Below, piece by piece: positions 12,125 through 22,941 of a DNA stretch of 64,000 nt. Positions within the stretch are counted from its first letter, which is position 1; every line of letters starts with the position of its first letter. The notes under the pieces are model-generated. The model was not told the DNA's origin. It saw nothing but the letters and a program-made list of their open reading frames with translations, and made no database searches. This DNA comes from Desmodesmus armatus (taxonomy: Eukaryota > Chlorophyta > Chlorophyceae > Sphaeropleales > Scenedesmaceae), in contig VIIQ02000709.1 in NCBI GenBank assembly GCA_007449985.2, forward strand, positions 124,001-188,000, read 5' to 3'. Position numbers and translations under genes: made by a program.

Positions 12125-14026
12125 ATGGCTGATGAGTCAGCACACTTCCCGCTGCTGGCACTGCCAGACCACTGCATGCTGGCAGTGCTGCAGTGCTGTG
12201 CAGCGGACGACCAGCGCAGTGTGCTCAGTGCTGCTAGGGCGCACAGCAGGCTGCACCAGGCAGCTGTGGCAGCGCTGTGCAGCATCAGCATAGCTTTGGC
12301 TCGACAGCAGCAGGCGGATAGTGTGCTGCTGTACTTGGACAGGCATGGCAGCCATGTCAGCAGCCTCAGCCTTCGGAAGCTGTGGGCTCAGACCCTCCGC
12401 CAGCTGCCCTCCAGCCTGCAGCTGCACAGCCTGGAGCTTGTATGGTGGAAGTTGCAGTTGGTGCCGGGCACCGGTTTCCAGGGCGTGCTGAGGGCTGCTG
12501 CTGCAGGGCCACCACTCCTCAAGCAGTTGCGGCTCAGTGCTTGCGATCTGCTTGATGGGGTGGAGGGTCTTGAAGCAGCCCTTTTGCAGCTGCCTGCACT
12601 GCAGCACCTCAGCCTTTGCAAACTTTTTGATGTGGTGTCTGCAGCTTGGGTCTGCTTCCCAACCGGGGTGTTGCAGCAGCTGCCGCAGCTCACCTACCTT
12701 CAGCTGGCTGGATGCAGCGTGCAGGGTCCTGATGAGGCCAGCCCTGCCCTGCAGCCCCTGCAGGCCCTGACTCAGCTGTCCGAACTGCGGCTTGCAGATG
12801 CAGAGGTAGCTGCAACCATTGTTGGAGATGGTGACTGGGCCAGGGTGACTGCCAGCATGCTGTCAGCAGCAGGCCATCTAACACGCCTGGCATTGGCATG
12901 TGCCGTGTTTGAGCCCATTGCACTGGCCCACATGACCAAGCTGCAGCACCTGCAGCTTGCGGAATGCGGCTTGCGGTGGCCTGCCGGTGCAGCAGCAGGG
13001 TTGGCGGCGCTGCTGTCCCAGCTGCAGCAGCAGACGCAGCTGACACACCTAGACGTCAGCCGGTCCACTGTGCGGGCTGGTGAGGAGGGCTACCCTCCTA
13101 CAGCAGCCTATGCAGCACTGACAGCAAGCAGCAAGCTGCAGCACCTCAATATCAGCGGAAGCAGACTGCCAGCAGGGGTGTGGCAGCACCTGTTCCCTGC
13201 TGGCAGGCAGCTGCTGCACCTGACGTCACTCGACATCTCAGCGGTCGACCTGACACTGTCAGCAGAAGATGCTACCCTAGCACTGGAAGGCAGCCGCATT
13301 GTCGGCTGCTGTCCCAGCTTGCAGTCTCTGGACATGCGCTACCTGCAGTACGACGCACAGCAGGTGGTTGCACTGCAAGGGCTAAGCCTGCTGCATACAT
13401 TGCACGTGGTGGTTGGTACATGGGAGATGCCGCCAGGCCGTCTGCCAGATCACCTACGGGATATTCTGCAGGCGGTGTGTCAGCTGACAGGGCTGAGGGA
13501 TCTAGAGCTGCTTGTTCATCACCATCCCACAGATCTGCTGCTCACGCACCTGCAGCAGCTGCAGCAGCTGCAACAGTTGACAGCACTGACCTACTCAAAT
13601 CAAGACCCACCAGAACTGCTCCAGCAGGCGGTGGGTTGCCCTTCTTTGTGCTCATTGTGTGTTCTTGCATGGGTCCGCTTGCATGTTGCTTGTGCTTCGA
13701 CTGCATGCGTTGAAGGCTGCTAGCTTTTTTCGTTGTACTTGCTCTTGCTGAGTCTAATACCACCCTGGGTGCTAGATGTCGATGCTGACACCACAAGCGC
13801 TGTCAATGTCACGCAATAGGCATGCAACGCCATGTCAAGCTGTCTGCTGCTCCTGTATATGTCGCTGTGATGGATTGATATAGTTCAACCTCGTCCCGAT
13901 CTGTGCTAATGCCGCATTGTGCAGGGCCCTGATGATGAGCCTGTGTGGCGGCAGCTGCTGCACCTCTACCTGGATGACAGCAACCCTGATGTGGCACAGC
14001 AGGCGGCTGCGGCACTGGAACAGTGA
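12125..14026 (+). CDS. F-box-like leucine-rich-repeat protein, copy 1
   Basis: Model join(12125..13630, 13925..14026), 535 residues. The start MADESAHFPLL follows a 5'-UTR intron (11938-12114, donor GTGCGA). This arrangement is shared with copy 2. Residues ~8-50 (LALPDHCMLAVLQCC, then AARAHSRLHQAAV) look like an F-box-type helical segment. At least eight leucine-rich repeats follow (LKQLRLSACDLL, LTYLQLAGCSV, LQHLQLAECGL, LTHLDVSRSTV, LQHLNISGSRL, LQSLDMRYLQY). The donor GTGGGT at 13631 joins in phase 0 to the last exon, GPDDEPVWRQLLHLYL, which is conserved in all three paralogues here. F-box/LRR proteins usually select substrates for SCF ubiquitin ligases; that role is inferred and the F-box is weak. 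The coding region is intact. Confidence 0.8.
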
Positions 14027-15054
14027 CAGCCTGAGGCACCGCTGCGGCTGTGGCTGCAGGGCCTGAAGCAGGTGATAGTGTTTGGGGCCGGTCTTGTACA
14101 TGAATTGACAGCAGGATGGGCAAGGACTGGTACAGCCAAGGGGTACTGCACATTTGGTCACAAGCGACACCCACAGGGCAGGTGGCTGCACCGGGGGAGG
14201 GGGTGTGGGCGTGCTGGGACAAGGAAGGAAGGCCCTTCCTCCCGGGTTGCGCTGCTGCTTCATGAGGGGGCCTAAAAGGACACTGGAGCTGGGCAGGGGG
14301 AGCATGCAAGACGTTGACCAGCCTGGCAGGCCGTGTTGTTGCTGCACTGTCTGTCCATCAGCTTAGGCTGTGATTGCTGTGCTCCAATGCCAAAGAGGGT
14401 TCAACAGCCCACTGGTGACCCAGGCATCGTGTACCCTTTTTCATAGCAGAATCTTACACAGCACTCCCCTCCAGGATGCTGCGCAGCTTTGCTGGATCAG
14501 GCAAAAATTACACATGTGTCGCAGCTGCTGCTGCTGACAATGCTGCTGCTGACAATGCTGCAGCACGTGTAGCAACACCTCCCACAGGGCACAAACCCCG
14601 CCTTCATGCGCAAGTGCTCGAGCTCGCTGTGCTGACGTGCTGTCCTGGCTGCGCCGCTTCTGCTGCTTCATGCAGGTGCTGATGCTGGTGCAGCACCTGG
14701 TGCCGGACGATTGGCTTTGAGTCATTGATGTTCATGCTGCTCCAAGGTTGCTGGAGCTATGACGTGAACGACATGACCGCAACTGTCCTGAAGGGTCTTG
14801 TCAGGAGCTGTGGCTGGAAGCCACACAGACTTGATGTCACAGGTGAGCATGACTTTCTTGATAGCGACCCCAGCCGCCTGGTTTGGCTCCATTTTCAGGG
14901 GCGTGCTGCAGTCTGCGGAACAAAACCGTGGCAGCGGCTGGCTCGGCAATGGGGACAGTGTTGACAGTGTTGGTGCTGTTTGCAAGCATGGCGCTTTTGT
15001 GCTGCGTGCCTGTCAAGCTCACCGCAGCGCTACAAGTGTGCCTGACCCACGTAA

Positions 15055-15266
15055 CTGGACAACTTGCTCAACAGCTGCTTGTCAACTTGAGTGTACAACT
15101 CAGTGATTATGACACAAGTCATACGAGCATTTCATGCAGGCATAGAGACAGCAAAGCACACATAATAACAATGACTGTGCAATCTACTAATGCTGCTCTG
15201 CTACAGCTGGACAACTTGCTCAACAGCTGTTGTCAACTTGAGTGTATAATTCAGTGACCATGACAC
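15055..15266 (+). repeat. ~60-bp direct repeat, two copies
   Basis: CTGGACAACTTGCTCAACAG and the ~40 bases after it occur at 15055-15115 and 15207-15266, with about 152 bp between starts. The copies differ by a few substitutions and small indels. Confidence 0.85.
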
Positions 15267-15269
15267 TCA

Positions 15270-15420
15270 GTGACCATGACAAATCATGCAAGCACCGCCA
15301 TGACACACGTAATACAAGCACTGCCATGACACCAGTCATTCAAGCATTGCCAGCACACAATTAATACAAGCACTTCCATGACACAAGTCATTCAAGCACA
15401 CAAGGGCTAGCACAAGTACT
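15270..15420 (+). repeat. Degenerate ~26-bp minisatellite
   Basis: About five imperfect units of the form CAAGCACTGCCATGACAC plus AAGTCATT follow the 60-bp repeat immediately. The related phrase GACACAAGTCAT at 15112-15123 suggests the array once reached further upstream. Confidence 0.7.
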
Positions 15421-16657
15421 GCCATTTCGGCAAGTGACATGTGTTCGGCATGACATGTTGCAAATTGCTGCAGCACGTGTGCCGCATGTTGACTAAGTGC
15501 TGGCCAACTGTGACAGAACCAGATGTGCTTTCTGTAGAGTGTCAGCACAGCCCAGGCAACAGTACAGCATGTGCTGGTATTGTGCGCCACAGACAGTGTT
15601 GCGATGTGGCCAGCAGCGGTGTTGACACTGGTTGTGCGTGAGGGCGGGGGCCTGTTGGGCTGCTGCTTGCAGCATCGGCAGTCCTTTTCAATCAGACCTT
15701 GTAACCATATAAGCGGCGCACCGCTGCAGGACTGTAAGGCCATCTGCCAGTGAAGTTCACTGATGGTGTGATAGTGGTGTTTGGTGCTGATAGGATTGCA
15801 AGCCTGGCATGTAAGCATGCACTGCTGACACGATGTGCAAGCTTCCCCTACGTGCTGTTGGGTGCCATGCTGTCACTTGCATGCAGCTGTATGGTGCAAC
15901 ATATTGCGATGCTTAGTGGTGGTTGTTTTAGCAGGCTTTGGTCTGGCACATGTACCAGGGGCGTGTGGGCGGCAGGGCCTATACCCCTTCTACGTGTGCC
16001 TGCTGCTGCTGCTGCTCATTGTCCAACTCCATCAGCAAGCTCTAGCTGGTTATGGGGTTGGTCACGTTGCACCAGGTGGTAGCTGCTGTGATGAAGCTTG
16101 CTTAGACTGTGCTTGGATGTGTGTGCATGCTTCTTTTCCAACACCCCTGCAAGGCACGTGCATCAGCTGTTCACAACAAGCCTTGAACTTGTGTTGCTAG
16201 GAAGATAGGAGCAGTCGTTGATTACTACAAGCGGCCACATCGTCATCCCCTGACCTGCTTCCAACACCCTCCACACACTCTGCAGCAGCCCAATGCACTC
16301 TGCGACCTGACAGCACCTGAGACCACCGCTGCTCGTGGCTGCTTGCTGGTGGCACGTTGCTTGCAAGCCCCTCATCCAACAGTGGTAACACAACCTGAAA
16401 CATTCCTCGTGAGGCATCACTACCGTAATGCAACGCATTACTACTACTGGCCAGCTAGGGGAATGAGGGACACTGGGCTACTGTACTGCTGTTGTGGAGT
16501 TTTTTGATGTTGCGAGTGAAGCGGCCAACCGCGCCCCAGGAAGCCTGGGAATGATTTATGAAGCAATAATATGGCCGACTGGTAGCGTTTGGGGCCCTTT
16601 GCGACTGGCTTTCACCGACTAGGGCTCAGAGTTGAGCTTTACCGCCGTGCATCCCTA

Positions 16658-16665
16658 CATATAGG
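16658..16665 (+). promoter_or_regulatory. TATA-like element of the D1 gene
   Basis: CATATAGG lies about 77-84 bases before the ATG at 16742. The D2 copy has CATAAAGG at 27093-27100 at the same distance. A shared GGGCTCAGAGTTGAGCTT lies just upstream of both, while the leader in between is diverged. Confidence 0.45.
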
Positions 16666-16741
16666 GCGCCAGGTGGCCCATTCCACAACCATTCCCAAAC
16701 ACTTCTACCTACAGCCAATAACCAAACAATCAATATCAATC

Positions 16742-17170
16742 ATGACAATCACGGCCGAGGTCGCAGAGTTCATGGAGAGCACCCACCCGGTTTGGGGAAG
16801 GGCTCCCCGTGAGGCTTCTCAGAGGCGTCGTGCCGGCTTTGTCCCCTACAGCAAGCTGAGGAGGGCCGAGGTTCCCTTCATCATCCGGCAGGTCGATGCC
16901 CTCAACAGGGAGGCAGCTGAGGCCATGAGCGACTTCACCCTCACTCGTGCCCAGCTGGCAGCCCGCTTGCAGTCCGTGGAGGCCAGGGCAGAGCTTCTCG
17001 CGCCCTTCATGGCCGAGCTGGACGAGGTGTACAGCCAGATGCAGCAGGAGGTGCAGCAGCTGGAGCAGCAGTATGCACCACTGCTGGAGCAGCAGGCAGC
17101 TGAGGCAGCAGCTGCAGCAGCAGCAAGCAGCCGAGGCCGCTCTGCTGCAGCAGCAGCAGCAAGCAGCTGA
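16742..17170 (+). CDS. Small coiled-coil protein, D1 copy (possible +1 frame switch)
   Basis: A 142-residue frame starts MTITAEVAEFMESTHPVWG; the AATCATGACAATC start context is shared with D2. The N-terminus is basic (ASQRRRAGFVPYSKLRRAEV). It is followed by a long heptad-like helix rich in A, E, L and Q, ending in an alanine/serine run encoded by CAG repeats with a stop at 17168-17170. The +1 frame continues past this stop as glutamine/alanine repeats and then SRFSFAAVAKLVEDWVPSWP, stopping at 17270. That looks more like a natural C-terminus, so the true protein may use a frame switch, a tiny intron, or the frame may have been lost by repeat slippage. Family and function are unknown. Confidence 0.6.
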   Translation: MTITAEVAEFMESTHPVWGRAPREASQRRRAGFVPYSKLRRAEVPFIIRQVDALNREAAEAMSDFTLTRAQLAARLQSVEARAELLAPFMAELDEVYSQMQQEVQQLEQQYAPLLEQQAAEAAAAAAASSRGRSAAAAAASS

Positions 17171-17544
17171 GGCAGCTGCAGCTGAGTCCACAGCAGACAG
17201 CAGGTTCTCCTTTGCAGCTGTTGCCAAGCTGGTGGAGGACTGGGTGCCCTCGTGGCCCTGGTCCTACTAAGGCAGCAATGCCTTCAACCTGACTCCGCTC
17301 GGGGAGGCAGGCAACAACTCCCACAGCATTCGTGCTAGGGAGGGTAGGGGGGAGGTGCTTGAAGGGGGTTGCATGCTCTGCATGCGGCCTCTATATGTGT
17401 CCCCAGGCTTTCAAGCTTGGGACGCAGCGGCCAGACCTTGTGTCTGGCTGCACACCCTCCAACCTTGGTGCAATAGCAAGCAGCGCCTTGGCGCAGCAGC
17501 ACGCACCTGAACAGGAGGCCAATGCCTATATGGCGTGGCAGCCT

Positions 17545-17625
17545 AACCCTGGTAGCTCAAATCGGAAAGAGCAACCTGGCAAGGCCTTGTGCCTGTCAGG
17601 GAGATGGCAGGTTCGATAACTGCCC
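17545..17625 (+). other. tRNA-like Pol III promoter element (SINE or tRNA remnant), D1
   Basis: A-box-like TAGCTCAAATCGG at 17553 forms a D-arm (GCTC/GAGC). B-box-like GGTTCGATAAC at 17610 lies in a T-arm-like hairpin (GGCAG/CTGCC). The 57-bp spacing suits a class II tRNA. The anticodon arm does not fold with a normal 7-base loop and T33, so I do not call a functional tRNA. It is followed by GCGCCAAGCCTTCGGGCTAG and a short A run. The same element is at 27982-28062. Confidence 0.5.
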
Positions 17626-18696
17626 CAGGTGTAGCCCAATGACTGCGGGACCTCAAACAGGTGCGCCAAGCCTTCGGGCTAGCGCTCCAGCATATCAAAA
17701 AATACTGGCACGGTGTGCTCCTTATTGAGCTTTGCCTCCCCTTCTCTCTCCCCCCCTCCGTTTCTGAGCAGCCCCCCCCCCCCCCCCCCCTCAAAAAAGG
17801 AGTGACATGCAAGGGTCTGCACGTGGGTTCACTCCCTTCTTTTTCGCCCCTCCACTAACATGACACCCCTACTCCCTTGGTGCCATCATGGCAGCAGGGC
17901 CTGCTGCTGTTGTAACACAGTAGGGCCTTGCTTGACTTTGTGCAGCTTACACTCCCAGTAGCCTACAACAAGTGATCACACATGAGTCATGTTGACGCCA
18001 ATGTGGCCCCCAATTTGAGGGTCAGGCACCCAAATCTGGATTCCTGAGCCAGCTGTCTGTGTGCTGTTGCTGCTGCTGAATGACTAAATTGGTGTGTGCA
18101 CTCCAACTCCATGCCACCTAGCTGCCACCAGCATGCTTTGTAAGCTTTGAGACCCACTGTACTCAGGCACAGAAGTGAACTTGTCGACGGAAGATCTCCA
18201 GGAGCTGTTCACAACTCTCAACTGGGGCCGGCATTTTTGCGGTACACAACCAAGCAGCAGGACACATGTGTGGGTGTACACCCACACGCGCGGGTCGCTG
18301 ATTGTCACTACAAGTGCACTGGTTTGAACAAGCCCCGATGTTTACAACACCCTCACTCACTGCTGCCACTGGCAGCAGGTATTACTAACATCAACTCAGA
18401 CCGATCTCCCACCAACCAGAACCAGTCTCTGTATTGACTGCTGCCACTGCGTTTACTGCAGCCTGTGCAGAAATGCACATCACGGCTTGTTCACACTTGT
18501 CAAGCCCAACTGCAAGACGCGCAAGCTGCCCACTGCACAGCATCAAGCTGTGCCCTGTGCAATGCTGCTGCAGGACTCTGGCATCAAGCGCTGGCACCTG
18601 CTGCTGCCTCTACTGGGCGCATGGCTCGCATCGTGGCTTCACTGCTTGCACCAGGACCTGTGAAACAATAGCAGTACAGCAGCCACACTAGTCAGC

Positions 18697-19608
18697 CTAG
18701 TCGTCTCCAGGACCGACACCCTTCCATGAATAGCACAAGAGAGAGGTTGCAAACCTCCAACAAACCAAACGTAGGCAATCACCATGCCGTAACATCACGC
18801 GCCAGCAGACAACAACGAATCTGGCATGGCTGCTGCAGATGCTGGTGACTGCTGCTGCTTGCTGAGATAACGTGTCCCCCCCTACCTTGCACAGCTGGGA
18901 CCTCAGATTGCATTCACCATATGGCTGAAAGTGCAATCCAGCTGCAGCAGGGAAGAACAAGGAGAGCAACAGCACACATGGTGTCGAGCGCAGGCATCTG
19001 CGTGATGAATCAGCACGTACCAGCTCACTGCAACCTTGACAGCAGCTGTCTGACCAACGCATAAGGCTCTGCCACGTCCAAGTGAACAGCGAGTAGGGTC
19101 TGACAAGGGGAGAAATCGTGCGCATGTGATGAATAGTGCCGCCTGGTGCAGGGAGCAAGTGAAGAGCAGTATGCATACCAGCATGCCGCTCAAACATGTA
19201 CCAGCAGTCATACACCGCGCCTGAAGGCTGCAGCTGCCTCACCTGCTTGTAGCTGCCCCCAGGGCAACCAGCGTATGGCACTGTGCGCAGGTGCAGCCCT
19301 GCTGGGGTGGTGGCCAACAGTTGATGGTTGGCCATATCAACACTACGCTGGCATGGGGTTAGTCGGTGGAGCGCGGCTGCTCGGTGCTTGACATTGGGGT
19401 GCCGTCGTCGCCGGGATACTGGTAGGCCAAGGCACCTGCAAGTGCTGTGTGCGACGAACCCTGCGGCACAGCAAGCGCAGGCAGCAATGGTAAAGTTGAA
19501 TCCAGGTGGCATAACTAATGTAGAGTTAGGGGCACGTTGGTACCTTTCACAAGCCACCAAGTCCTGCTGGTGCATGCATGCTGCCCACACAGCCAAATTG
19601 GTGTGCAC
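18697..19608 (-). CDS. Cysteine-rich 'CAAG'-family gene, D1 copy (exons uncertain)
   Basis: The minus-strand frame is open for 303 codons but probably includes introns. Likely exons are about 19510-19240 (MPPGFNFTIAACACCAAG through YAGCPGGSYKQ, then donor GTGAGG) and about 18950-18892 (GLHFQPYGECNLRSQLCK, between a CTGCAG acceptor and GTAGGG). Both have counterparts in D2 with stops and indels. The first also matches left- and right-arm blocks. Many cysteines suggest a secreted or redox-stable protein, but no signal peptide is placed and no family is recognised. Confidence 0.35.
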   Translation of the reverse strand: MHTNLAVWAACMHQQDLVACERYQRAPNSTLVMPPGFNFTIAACACCAAGFVAHSTCRCLGLPVSRRRRHPNVKHRAAALHRLTPCQRSVDMANHQLLATTPAGLHLRTVPYAGCPGGSYKQVRQLQPSGAVYDCWYMFERHAGMHTALHLLPAPGGTIHHMRTISPLVRPYSLFTWTWQSLMRWSDSCCQGCSELVRADSSRRCLRSTPCVLLLSLFFPAAAGLHFQPYGECNLRSQLCKVGGDTLSQQAAAVTSICSSHARFVVVCWRVMLRHGDCLRLVCWRFATSLLCYSWKGVGPGDD

Positions 19609-19660
19609 GTCTGCCGATTCAATCGTCAGTGACGCGGCGGCTACTGGCTGTCAAAGATTG

Positions 19661-20202
19661 TAATGCCAGCCCAATGCCGCACAAGGGGACAGCAGCGCAG
19701 CCAGATCTGGTGGACTGGGTGGAAGCAGGGGGGTGCTGTCACACACATCATCCAATGGCAAGTATGGGTGACAGTGAGTACTCCTGCAACCTGAAACTCA
19801 CCATGAAATTCAGGCGCGGCTGTATCCCCACCATCTGCAGTTCTCCTTGCAGCAGGCCTGCAGCCGAGTTCTGCACCACCTGCAGTCACCTTGATGGCTC
19901 CGAGGTGTCACTCTGACCGCGCTGCTGCATGATGTTTATCTGAATTTGCACTGGGTCACCACTGCCACTGTCGCCACACAGGCTCAACACCAACATTCTG
20001 CACAACCAGAGCCACAACAGCACAAGTTGTGACAGCATTGGCATGGGATTTGGTGTGGGGAATAGCCCTGTGAAGCTGAATGTGCATAACCCTTTAGCTG
20101 TGCCAGTCCTTGTCCATGACGCCGTCAACAACAGGTTCGCCCAAACCACAGGGTCACCTGTGTCACGCCCTGCCGCCACCGCCGCAGTGGCGCTTAAAGC
20201 TG
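19661..20202. other. Intergenic, no gene seen
   Basis: This interval between D1 and the end of LRR copy 2 contains no frame with supporting motifs. From about 20043 on it holds the downstream flank of the LRR gene (a CCTTTAGCTGTGCCAGTCCT-type segment) shared in inverted orientation with about 14100-14150. Confidence 0.5.
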
Positions 20203-22142
20203 TCACTGTGCCAGTGCTGCAGCCGCCTGCTGTGCCAGATCAGGGTCGTCGTTGTCCAGGTAGAGTTGCAGCAGCTGCCGCCACACGGGCTCATCATCAC
20301 GGCCCTGAACGACAAACAACATCAGCACAGGTTGGGACTTTTTGAACAAAATTCAACCCTATGCAACACAGCGACATGTACAGGAGAGCATGCAGCACAC
20401 CGTCGTGATGCCTGCCAACTGGCAACACGCGCAACGCGCAACCTGTGACTTCAGCACGAACACCAATCACCCAGGCTGGTAACAGACTGAGCAAAAGTCA
20501 AGTGGGGACAGGTAAGAGGCCATGTCATCATGGCATGCATTCACAGCATAAGCAGCATGCGAGCAGGCACATGCCAGCACACACAATGAGGTACAATCAA
20601 GGGCAAACCACTCAATAAAGAGCAACCCACCTCCTGCTTGAGGAGCTCTTCTAAGTCTTCATTCACATAGGTCAGTGCTGTCAAATGTTGCAGTTGCTGC
20701 AGCTGCTGAAGGTGCGCGAGCAGCAAAGGTGTAAGATGGTGATAGACAAGCAGCTCCAGATCCCTCAGCCCTGACAGCTGACACACCGCCTGCAGGATAT
20801 CCTGTGAGGGATCTGGCAGACTGCCTGGCGGCAACTCCCGTGAACCAACCCCCACACGCAATGTATGCAGCCCTTTTAGCCCCTGCAGTGAAAGCAGCTG
20901 CTCTGCATCGTACTGCAGCAAGCGCATGTCAAGAGATTGCAGGTTGGGGCAGCAGCTGACAATGCGGCTGCCTTCCAGTGCTAGGGCATCACCTTCTGAC
21001 AGTACGTGGACCTGTGACATGTCCACTGATGTCAGGTGTGGCAGCTGCCTGCCAGCAGGCAACAGGTGCTGCCACACACCTGCTGGCAGTCTGCACCCGC
21101 TGATGTTTAGGTGCTGCAGCTTGCTGCTTGCTGTCAGCGCTGAATAGGCTGCTGCAGGAGGGTTGCGCTCCTCACCAGCCCAAACAGTGCACCTGAGGTC
21201 CAGGTGTGTCAGCTGTGTCTGATGCTGCAGCTGGGACAGCAGCGCCGCCAACCCAGCTGTTGCACCGGCAGGCCACCGCACGCCGCAATCTATGAGCTGC
21301 AGGTGCTGCAGCTTGGGCATATGGCCCAATGCAGCCGGCTCAAACATGGCCAAAACCAACTCCAGGCGTGTTAGATGCCCCGCTGCTGACAGCACACTGG
21401 CCGTGACCGTGGCCCAGTCATCGTCACCATCTCCCATAAGTATGCCTGCAACCCCCTCTGCATCTACAAGCCGCAGGTCAGCCAGCTGAGTCAGTGCCTG
21501 CAGGGGCTGCAGGGGAGAGCTGGCCTCATCAGGACCCTGCACGCTAACTCCAGCAAGCTGAAGGTAGGTGAGCTGCGGCAGCTGCTGCAACACCCCAGTT
21601 GGGAAGCAGACCCATTCTAGAGACACCATGTCGACCGTGTTGCAAAGGCTGAGGTGCTCCAGTGCAGGCAGCTGCAGGAGGGCTGCTTTGAGACCCTCCA
21701 CCCCATCAAGCAGATCGCACTTACTGAGCCGCAACTGCTTGAGGAGTGGTGCCCCTGCAGCAGCAGCCCTCAGCACGCCCTGAAATCTAGTCCCCGGCGC
21801 CAACTGCAACTCCCACTTTACAAGCTCGAGGGTGTGCAGCTGCAGGCTGGAAGGCAGCTGGTGGAGGGTCTGAGGGTCATCTGCTGGCCCCCACAGCTTC
21901 AGGCTGCTGACATGGCTGCTGTGCCTGTCCAAGTACAGCAGCACACTATCCGCCTGCTGCTGTCGGGGCACAGCTATGCTGATGCTGCACAGCGCTGCTA
22001 CAGCTGCCTGGTGCAGCCTGCTGTGCGCCCTAGCAGCATTGTGCAGGCTGCGCTGGTCTTTCACTGCACAGTACTGCAGCACTGCCAGCAGGCAGGGGTC
22101 CGGCAGTGCCAGCAGCGGGAAGTGTGCTGGCTCGTTGGACAT
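20203..22142 (-). CDS. F-box-like leucine-rich-repeat protein, copy 2
   Basis: Model complement(20203..20304, 20631..22142), 537 residues. Donor GTGGGT follows 20631, and the acceptor before 20304 joins in phase 0 to GRDDEPVWRQLLQLYL. The start MSNEPAHFPLLALPD lies 10 bases after the acceptor of a 5'-UTR intron (22153-22323, donor GTGCGA), matching copy 1. The F-box-like segment and LRRs parallel copy 1 repeat by repeat (LKQLRLSKCDLL, LTYLQLAGVSV, LQHLQLIDCGV, LQHLNISGCRL, LQSLDMRLLQY). It is intact despite decay of surrounding arm sequence, which suggests selection on the protein. A role as a ubiquitin-ligase substrate adaptor is inferred from the family type only. Confidence 0.8.
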
Positions 22143-22412
22143 TGGTGGCCTCCTGAAATGACAGCAGCAAAACAGTACAGAAGCAGACGACGCGCGTATG
22201 CAAGTTACTGGCATACCACAGGTTCAAAGAACATAGGAATTGAGATTGGCGCAGCAGCACAGCAGCTGCTGCAGCACGTGGAAGAACGAGACCTTTGCAG
22301 ACTTGAGTAAAAAAGGGTCGCACCTGTGAATAATCCACCTACAATTTCCACCTGAGATTGACCAAGCTGCAGGAGTAGAAGGAAACTGAAGGCACAACCG
22401 AACAATCAGTCT

Positions 22413-22522
22413 GCTGATCTGCAGCTGGTGATCTGTGTGTCAGCACCTGTGCCGACACACAGATGTGCACCTGTGCCGACACACAGATGATCTGCAGCTG
22501 GTGATCTGTGTGTCAGCACCTC
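22413..22522. repeat. Direct/inverted repeat cluster upstream of LRR copy 2
   Basis: GATCTGCAGCTGGTGATCTG plus TGTGTCAGCACCT occurs twice in direct orientation. Two units of TGTGCCGACACACAGATG lie between them, which are reverse complements of the TCTGTGTGTC parts, so the cluster can form hairpins. It lies just upstream of the 5'-UTR exon of LRR copy 2. Confidence 0.75.
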
Positions 22523-22748
22523 AACCTCTGATGACGATGGATCGAGTACCTCTTGGAAAACGTGATTTGGTGAAATGTCATTTGGTTTGCGTGAAGCAAA
22601 TTGGTCCAGTGCAATCATAGCTTTTCAACTGATGACTCACCGACGGTCACCGTCACCCATTCTGTTACATTCCTCTGTGTCTTCAAAGATGCCTGTGATC
22701 GGCCGAGGGATGAGTGGGAAGTAGCTTAATCTCGGCATCACCCTTCTC

Positions 22749-22901
22749 TTATTGGGTGCATGCAGCAATGACGTTGATAAATTCTTGGCACCCTGTCTGC
22801 CCCACACCGCTGCAGCTGCAGCAGCACCATGAGCGCAGCCACAAAAAATTAGCAGGAGCGAACGCCTTGGCAGTTAATTTGCAACAGCGACCGTTGCTTC
22901 G

Positions 22902-22941
<40 letters not shown>

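Larger units (their letters stand above)
7905..14030 (+). repeat. Left arm of a ~6 kb inverted duplication
   Basis: This segment matches 20200-26260 in reverse orientation with interruptions. Landmarks in order are the dispersed repeat copy B, the GCCGCCAGCAACAAGGACC segment, a C-rich tract followed by ACTGTCTACTGGGG, a cysteine-rich exon, an opposite-strand CAAG-motif exon next to a poly-G tract, the poly-leucine ORF, and the F-box-like/LRR gene with its final exon at 13925-14026. Identity is high in the LRR exons and patchy elsewhere, so the duplication is not recent. Confidence 0.85.
14031..16640. other. Spacer of the inverted duplication, no firm gene
   Basis: Short open segments with donor-like ends occur (for example around 14770-14842, ending before GTGAGC). 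A minus-strand stretch at 16197-16433 reads QVVLPLLDEGLASN. None has a paralogue or motif sufficient for a call. The repeats at 15055-15420 are listed separately. Confidence 0.45.
16600..19660 (+). repeat. Segmental duplication unit D1
   Basis: This is a direct copy of 27030-30250 (D2). From about 16740 to 17720 the two are almost identical. Upstream of the ATG and beyond about 17720 they are clearly homologous but much diverged, sharing a CTGCAGGACTCTG-CATCAAGCGCT segment at 18569/29163 and the CAAG-family exon near 19440/30100. D1 lies inside the spacer of the larger inverted duplication. Confidence 0.85.

Noticed and set aside
17545..17625. Functional tRNA gene (Leu/Ser type)
   Set aside because: A and B boxes are present, but the anticodon arm cannot form a 5-bp stem with a 7-base loop and T33, and the acceptor stem pairs only partly.
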